The position numbers were made by a program, and so were the translations under genes. The notes under the pieces are model-generated. The model was not told where the DNA came from. It made no database searches and was given only the letters and a program-made list of their open reading frames with translations. This document shows, one piece after another, positions 3,894 through 6,846 of a stretch of DNA of 6,846 bases (within the stretch, counting starts at the first letter, position 1; each line of letters opens with the position of its first letter). Where the stretch lies: assembly GCA_035550595.1 (NCBI GenBank), contig DASZOV010000176.1, positions 1 through 6,846 of the forward strand, in the 5' to 3' direction. This stretch comes from CALFMR01 sp035550595. GTDB taxonomy: Bacteria; Acidobacteriota; Vicinamibacteria; Vicinamibacterales; SCN-69-37.

Positions 3894-6668
3894 ATGCGCG
3901 CGCTCGTCGCCTGCCTGCTGTGGCTGTTCCCACCGCGCTTCCGCCACCGCTTTGGTCCCGATCTCATCGCGACGTTCGACGACCGCTGGCGCGACGACGG
4001 CGGCGGCTGGCGGCGCGCGCTGCGTACGGTCGCCGATCTGCTCCGAGCCGCGGCGGCCGAATGGCGATCGACGCTCCGGGCCCGACCGTCGGTCTCGCCT
4101 GAACCGTGGTCCATCTATCGACGCTCGAGCTATTCACCATCGAGGACCTGGATGATGCCCAACTTCCGTCTGGCGTTCCGCTCGCTCGTGAAGACGCCGC
4201 TCGTCACGACGGTGGCCGTGTGTTCGCTCGCGCTCGGCATCGGCGCCAACACGGCGATCTTCTCGCTCTTCGACAAAATCCTGCTGCGGCCGCTGCCGGT
4301 CTCCGCGCCGGACGATCTCGTGAACCTCGCCGCGCCCGGACCGAAACCGGGCTCGACGAGCTGCGGCCCCGCCGGGACCTGCGACATCGTCTTCAGCTAT
4401 CCGATGTTCCATGACCTCGAGCAACGGCAGACGGTGTTCACCGGCATCGCCGCCCACGCCGAATTCGACGCGACCTTCGCCTACGACGGCGAGGCCACGA
4501 CCGGACAAGGGATCATGGTGTCGGGCAGCTACTTTCCGGTGCTCGGCCTTCAGCCGGCCCTCGGCCGCCTGTTGGCGCCCTCAGACGACGCCGTCGACGG
4601 TGAGCCGCACGCCGTCGTCGTCGCGCACGACTTCTGGCAAGCGCGCTTCGCGAGCAACCCGGACATGATCGGCCGGACGATGCTGGTGAACGGCGTTCCC
4701 CTGACGATCGTCGGCGTGGCTCCGATGGGATTCCACGGCACGACGAAGGGGGCGACGCCGCTGGTGTTCGCGCCGGTCACGCTGAGGGGCCTCCTGCAGC
4801 CATTCAGCGGCCACGACGTACTCAACGATCGGCGATGGTACTGGCTGTTTCTCTTCGCGCGCGTCCGTCCCGGCGTGTCGATCGATCAGGCCCGCACGGC
4901 CATCAACCAGCCGTATCACGAGATCATCACCAGCGTCGACGCGCCGCTCCAGACGGGCATGAGCGACGAGACGTTGGCGCGCTTCAAGGCCAAACGCATC
5001 GTCGTGACGCCAGGCGCGCGCGGTCAGAGCCGCATGGAGACACAGGCGCGCGCACCGTTAACGTTCCTTCTCGCACTCACGGCGATGGTGCTGCTCATTG
5101 CCTGTGCGAACATCGCGAACCTGCTGCTCGCGCGATCGGTGGCGCGTCGCGGCGAGATGGCGATTCGGCTGTCGATCGGCGCGAGTCGACGCCATCTCGT
5201 CATCCAGTTGCTGACCGAGTCCTGTCTCATCGGCGTGATTGGCGCGGCGCTCGGCCTCGGCGTGGCGTATGGCACGCTGGCCGCACTGCAGTCGCTCTTG
5301 CCCATGGCGCTCGCGACGCCCCTCGACGTCCGGATCGATCCGACGATGCTCGGCTTTGCGGCCGTGCTGGCCGTTGGCACCGGCCTGCTCTTCGGGCTGT
5401 TTCCGGCCATCCACAGCACGCGGCCCGATCTCGTCCCGGCACTCAAGAATCAGGCGGGCCAACCGTCGGGTGGCCGCACCGCTGGGCGTTTCCGCGCCGG
5501 CCTCGTGACGGCACAAATCACGCTGTCGATGCTGCTGCTCGTCGGCGCCGGTCTCTTCACGAAGAGCCTCGTGAAGGTCAGCCGCGTCGATCTCGGCATC
5601 GACGTCGAGCACCTCGTCACGTTTGGGATCGCGCCGAGCATGAACGGCTATACGGCGTCGCGATCGCGCGCGGTCTTCGATCAAGTGGAAGAAGGGATTC
5701 GCGCGCTGCCGGGCGTGACGAGTGCGAGCGCGGCGGCCGTGCCGCTCGTCGCGGGCAACGACTGGGGCACGAGCGTCGTCGTGCGGGGATTCGATGCGGG
5801 GCCGGATACGGACATCGGTTCGGAATACAACCTGGTCGACACGGACTTCTTTCGTACGGCCGGCATGCCGATGATGGCGGGCCGCGACTTCACGCGCGCG
5901 GACGTCGTCGGCGCGCCGAAGGTGGCCATCGTCAACGAAGCGTTCGTCAGGAAATTCAAGCTCGGCCAGGCCGCCGTTGGCGAGCATCTGCGGCAGGGCA
6001 CGCTCGAGAGCGACGGTCCGTTCGACATGGAGATCGTCGGTGTCGTTCGCGACGCGGCGTACAGCGACATCAAGGACGTCGTGCCGCCCGTGCTGTACAC
6101 GCCGTACCGTCAGGACTCGCGTGCCGGCGCCGCCGGCACGTTCTACGTGCGGACGTTGACCGACCCGGACACGCTCGTGCACGCGATTCCCGAGGTCATT
6201 CATCGGATCGACCCCAACCTGCCCGTCGACGCGCTGCGCACCATGCCCCAGCAGGTCAGCGAGGACATCGCGGTCGATCGGATGCTGACGACGCTCGCCG
6301 GGACGTTCGCCGCGCTCGCGACGATCCTCGCCGGGATCGGCCTGTACGGCGTGCTCGCCTACACGGTGTCGCAGCGCACGCGTGAGTTCGGGCTGCGTAT
6401 GGCGCTCGGCGCCACGCCGCCGTCGATTGCGCGGCTCGTCCTCGGCCAGGTCGCGCGCATGACCATCGTGGGCGCCGCTGCCGGCACGGCCGCCGCGCTC
6501 CTCGCCGGCCGCTCCGTGGGATCGCTGCTGTTCCACATGGAGGGGCGCGACGTCACGGTGACGGCCGGCGCGCTCGCGCTGCTCGTCCTCGTGGCCGCGA
6601 TCGCCGGATGGATCCCGGCGGTCCGGGCCTCGCGCACCGACCCGATGCGCGCGCTTCGCCAGGAGTGA
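3894..6668 (+). CDS. ADOP-family duplicated FtsX/MacB-like permease with N-terminal prefix
   Basis: This is a large inner-membrane protein of 924 aa in the acidobacterial duplicated orphan permease family, which resembles two MacB-type ABC permeases fused in tandem. An N-terminal prefix (1 to about 62: LLWLFPPRFRHRFG, then a helical Arg/Ala-rich part) precedes the first half. Half 1 has a helix at 101-125, a periplasmic MacB-like domain to about 380, and FtsX helices at 388-414, 440-470 and 485-505. Half 2 has a helix at 533-556, a second periplasmic domain to about 790, and helices at 797-825, 853-872 and 890-908. The duplication shows in the paired cytoplasmic loops EMAIRLSIGASRR (421-433) and EFGLRMALGATPP (831-843). 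No ATPase gene is present, as usual for the family, so the energy source and substrate are unknown. ATG 3894 abuts the padR stop; starting at M87 would lose the prefix. C157 and C163 could form a periplasmic disulfide. Family call strong, function unknown. Confidence 0.95.
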   Translation: MRALVACLLWLFPPRFRHRFGPDLIATFDDRWRDDGGGWRRALRTVADLLRAAAAEWRSTLRARPSVSPEPWSIYRRSSYSPSRTWMMPNFRLAFRSLVKTPLVTTVAVCSLALGIGANTAIFSLFDKILLRPLPVSAPDDLVNLAAPGPKPGSTSCGPAGTCDIVFSYPMFHDLEQRQTVFTGIAAHAEFDATFAYDGEATTGQGIMVSGSYFPVLGLQPALGRLLAPSDDAVDGEPHAVVVAHDFWQARFASNPDMIGRTMLVNGVPLTIVGVAPMGFHGTTKGATPLVFAPVTLRGLLQPFSGHDVLNDRRWYWLFLFARVRPGVSIDQARTAINQPYHEIITSVDAPLQTGMSDETLARFKAKRIVVTPGARGQSRMETQARAPLTFLLALTAMVLLIACANIANLLLARSVARRGEMAIRLSIGASRRHLVIQLLTESCLIGVIGAALGLGVAYGTLAALQSLLPMALATPLDVRIDPTMLGFAAVLAVGTGLLFGLFPAIHSTRPDLVPALKNQAGQPSGGRTAGRFRAGLVTAQITLSMLLLVGAGLFTKSLVKVSRVDLGIDVEHLVTFGIAPSMNGYTASRSRAVFDQVEEGIRALPGVTSASAAAVPLVAGNDWGTSVVVRGFDAGPDTDIGSEYNLVDTDFFRTAGMPMMAGRDFTRADVVGAPKVAIVNEAFVRKFKLGQAAVGEHLRQGTLESDGPFDMEIVGVVRDAAYSDIKDVVPPVLYTPYRQDSRAGAAGTFYVRTLTDPDTLVHAIPEVIHRIDPNLPVDALRTMPQQVSEDIAVDRMLTTLAGTFAALATILAGIGLYGVLAYTVSQRTREFGLRMALGATPPSIARLVLGQVARMTIVGAAAGTAAALLAGRSVGSLLFHMEGRDVTVTAGALALLVLVAAIAGWIPAVRASRTDPMRALRQE

Positions 6669-6695
6669 ACGCACGTCCGATCCCGACCGCGTCGG

Positions 6696-6724
6696 TTGCT
6701 TGCGCCTATCCAATCGCCTATAGT
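6696..6724 (+). promoter_or_regulatory. Possible promoter for the glycosyltransferase gene
   Basis: TTGCTT (6696-6701) and TATAGT (6719-6724) are 17 bases apart. The -10 differs from consensus at one base, but the -35 matches only at TTG, so this is a moderate candidate. Transcription would start near 6731 with a leader of about 73 bases. It would let the glycosyltransferase be transcribed apart from the permease. Confidence 0.4.
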
Positions 6725-6758
6725 GCGGAGACTTGCGGCCCCTGCGGCGCGCCCCGCT

Positions 6759-6789
6759 ACGCCCGCGGCCGACCGCGGCGTGCGGGCGT
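6759..6789 (+). other. Hairpin in the leader of the glycosyltransferase gene
   Basis: ACGCCCGC (6759-6766) and GCGGGCGT (6782-6789) are perfectly complementary across a 15-base loop. The right arm ends 14 bases before the ATG at 6804, so the stem could mask ribosome entry or slow the 30S subunit. No T-run follows, so it is not an intrinsic terminator. A role in control is an inference. Confidence 0.5.
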
Positions 6790-6803
6790 GAGCCACCATC
6801 TCG

Positions 6804-6846
6804 ATGCTGAGCACCCGCGTCACCGTCGTCATCCCCACGCGCGACG
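6804..6846 (+). CDS. Family 2 glycosyltransferase, N-terminus only (3' truncated)
   Basis: Only 14 codons are inside the window, reading MLSTRVTVVIPTRD. V(T)VVIPTRD/N is the first beta-strand of the GT-A fold of family 2 glycosyltransferases, which use nucleotide-sugar donors, usually to build lipid-linked or surface glycans. The ATG at 6804 is the only usable start because an in-frame TGA lies at 6789. No strong Shine-Dalgarno is seen, and a GC hairpin ends 14 bases upstream. It follows the permease on the same strand after 135 bases. The catalytic Asp motifs are beyond the edge, so the donor and acceptor are unknown. The motif is short, hence the reduced confidence. Confidence 0.72.
   Translation, partial: MLSTRVTVVIPTRD

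Noticed and set aside
4835..6385. A 516-codon open frame on the plus strand in another frame within the permease
   Set aside because: It is Arg/Ala/His rich with no recognisable fold or motif and lies inside a clear family match in the other frame.
3894..6668. The permease considered as a normal MacB or lipoprotein-release ABC transporter
   Set aside because: The protein holds two permease halves with a prefix domain and no Walker A or B motif, and no ATPase gene lies within the window. The duplicated orphan permease family fits better.
5058..6713. A 551-codon open frame on the minus strand opposite the permease
   Set aside because: The translation is very rich in Arg, His, Asp and Glu without domain signatures, as expected from the antisense of GC-rich coding DNA. 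The plus-strand permease explains the region fully.

Overview
The window looks like a high-GC chromosome segment from an Acidobacteriota-type organism, possibly Vicinamibacteria. The main clue is a PadR regulator joined directly to a large duplicated FtsX/MacB-like permease with no ATPase gene beside it, an arrangement best known from that phylum (the ADOP family). The taxonomic call is an inference from gene content and base composition. No rRNA or marker gene is present.

Layout. (1) Positions 1-1024 hold a radical SAM/SPASM-like gene cut by the left edge exactly inside its [4Fe-4S] cysteine motif. (2) About 1035-2069 is a multi-pass membrane protein of the LPG_synthase_TM / flippase-like (YbhN) family, coupled to gene 1. 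Its standard-codon start (TTG at 1101) would delete the first membrane helix, and a CTG at 1035 with a good Shine-Dalgarno fits better. (3) 2037-2205 is a convergent junction with two tandem copies of a hairpin-bearing repeat that runs into the 3' end of gene 2. (4) 2211-3335 on the minus strand is a second radical SAM/SPASM-like gene. (5) 3336-3560 is a divergent control region with a good sigma70-type promoter on each strand and a palindrome over the plus-strand -10. (6) 3561-6668 is a PadR regulator followed with zero spacing by a 924-aa ADOP permease. (7) 6669-6803 is a leader with a possible promoter and a strong hairpin. (8) 6804-6846 is the first 14 codons of a family 2 glycosyltransferase, cut by the right edge.

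How the genes may work together. Two radical SAM enzymes with similar five-to-six-cysteine C-terminal clusters, a flippase-like lipid/glycan membrane protein and a GT2 glycosyltransferase suggest a locus for an unidentified cell-surface glycan, lipid or modified-peptide product. The PadR-ADOP pair sits within it as a self-contained, probably autoregulated two-gene unit. No substrate or RiPP precursor gene is visible. Nothing here proves a new system. The parts most worth following are the odd start of the flippase-like gene, the covarying repeat pair, the operator-promoter overlap at padR, and the two-radical-SAM plus flippase plus glycosyltransferase neighbourhood.
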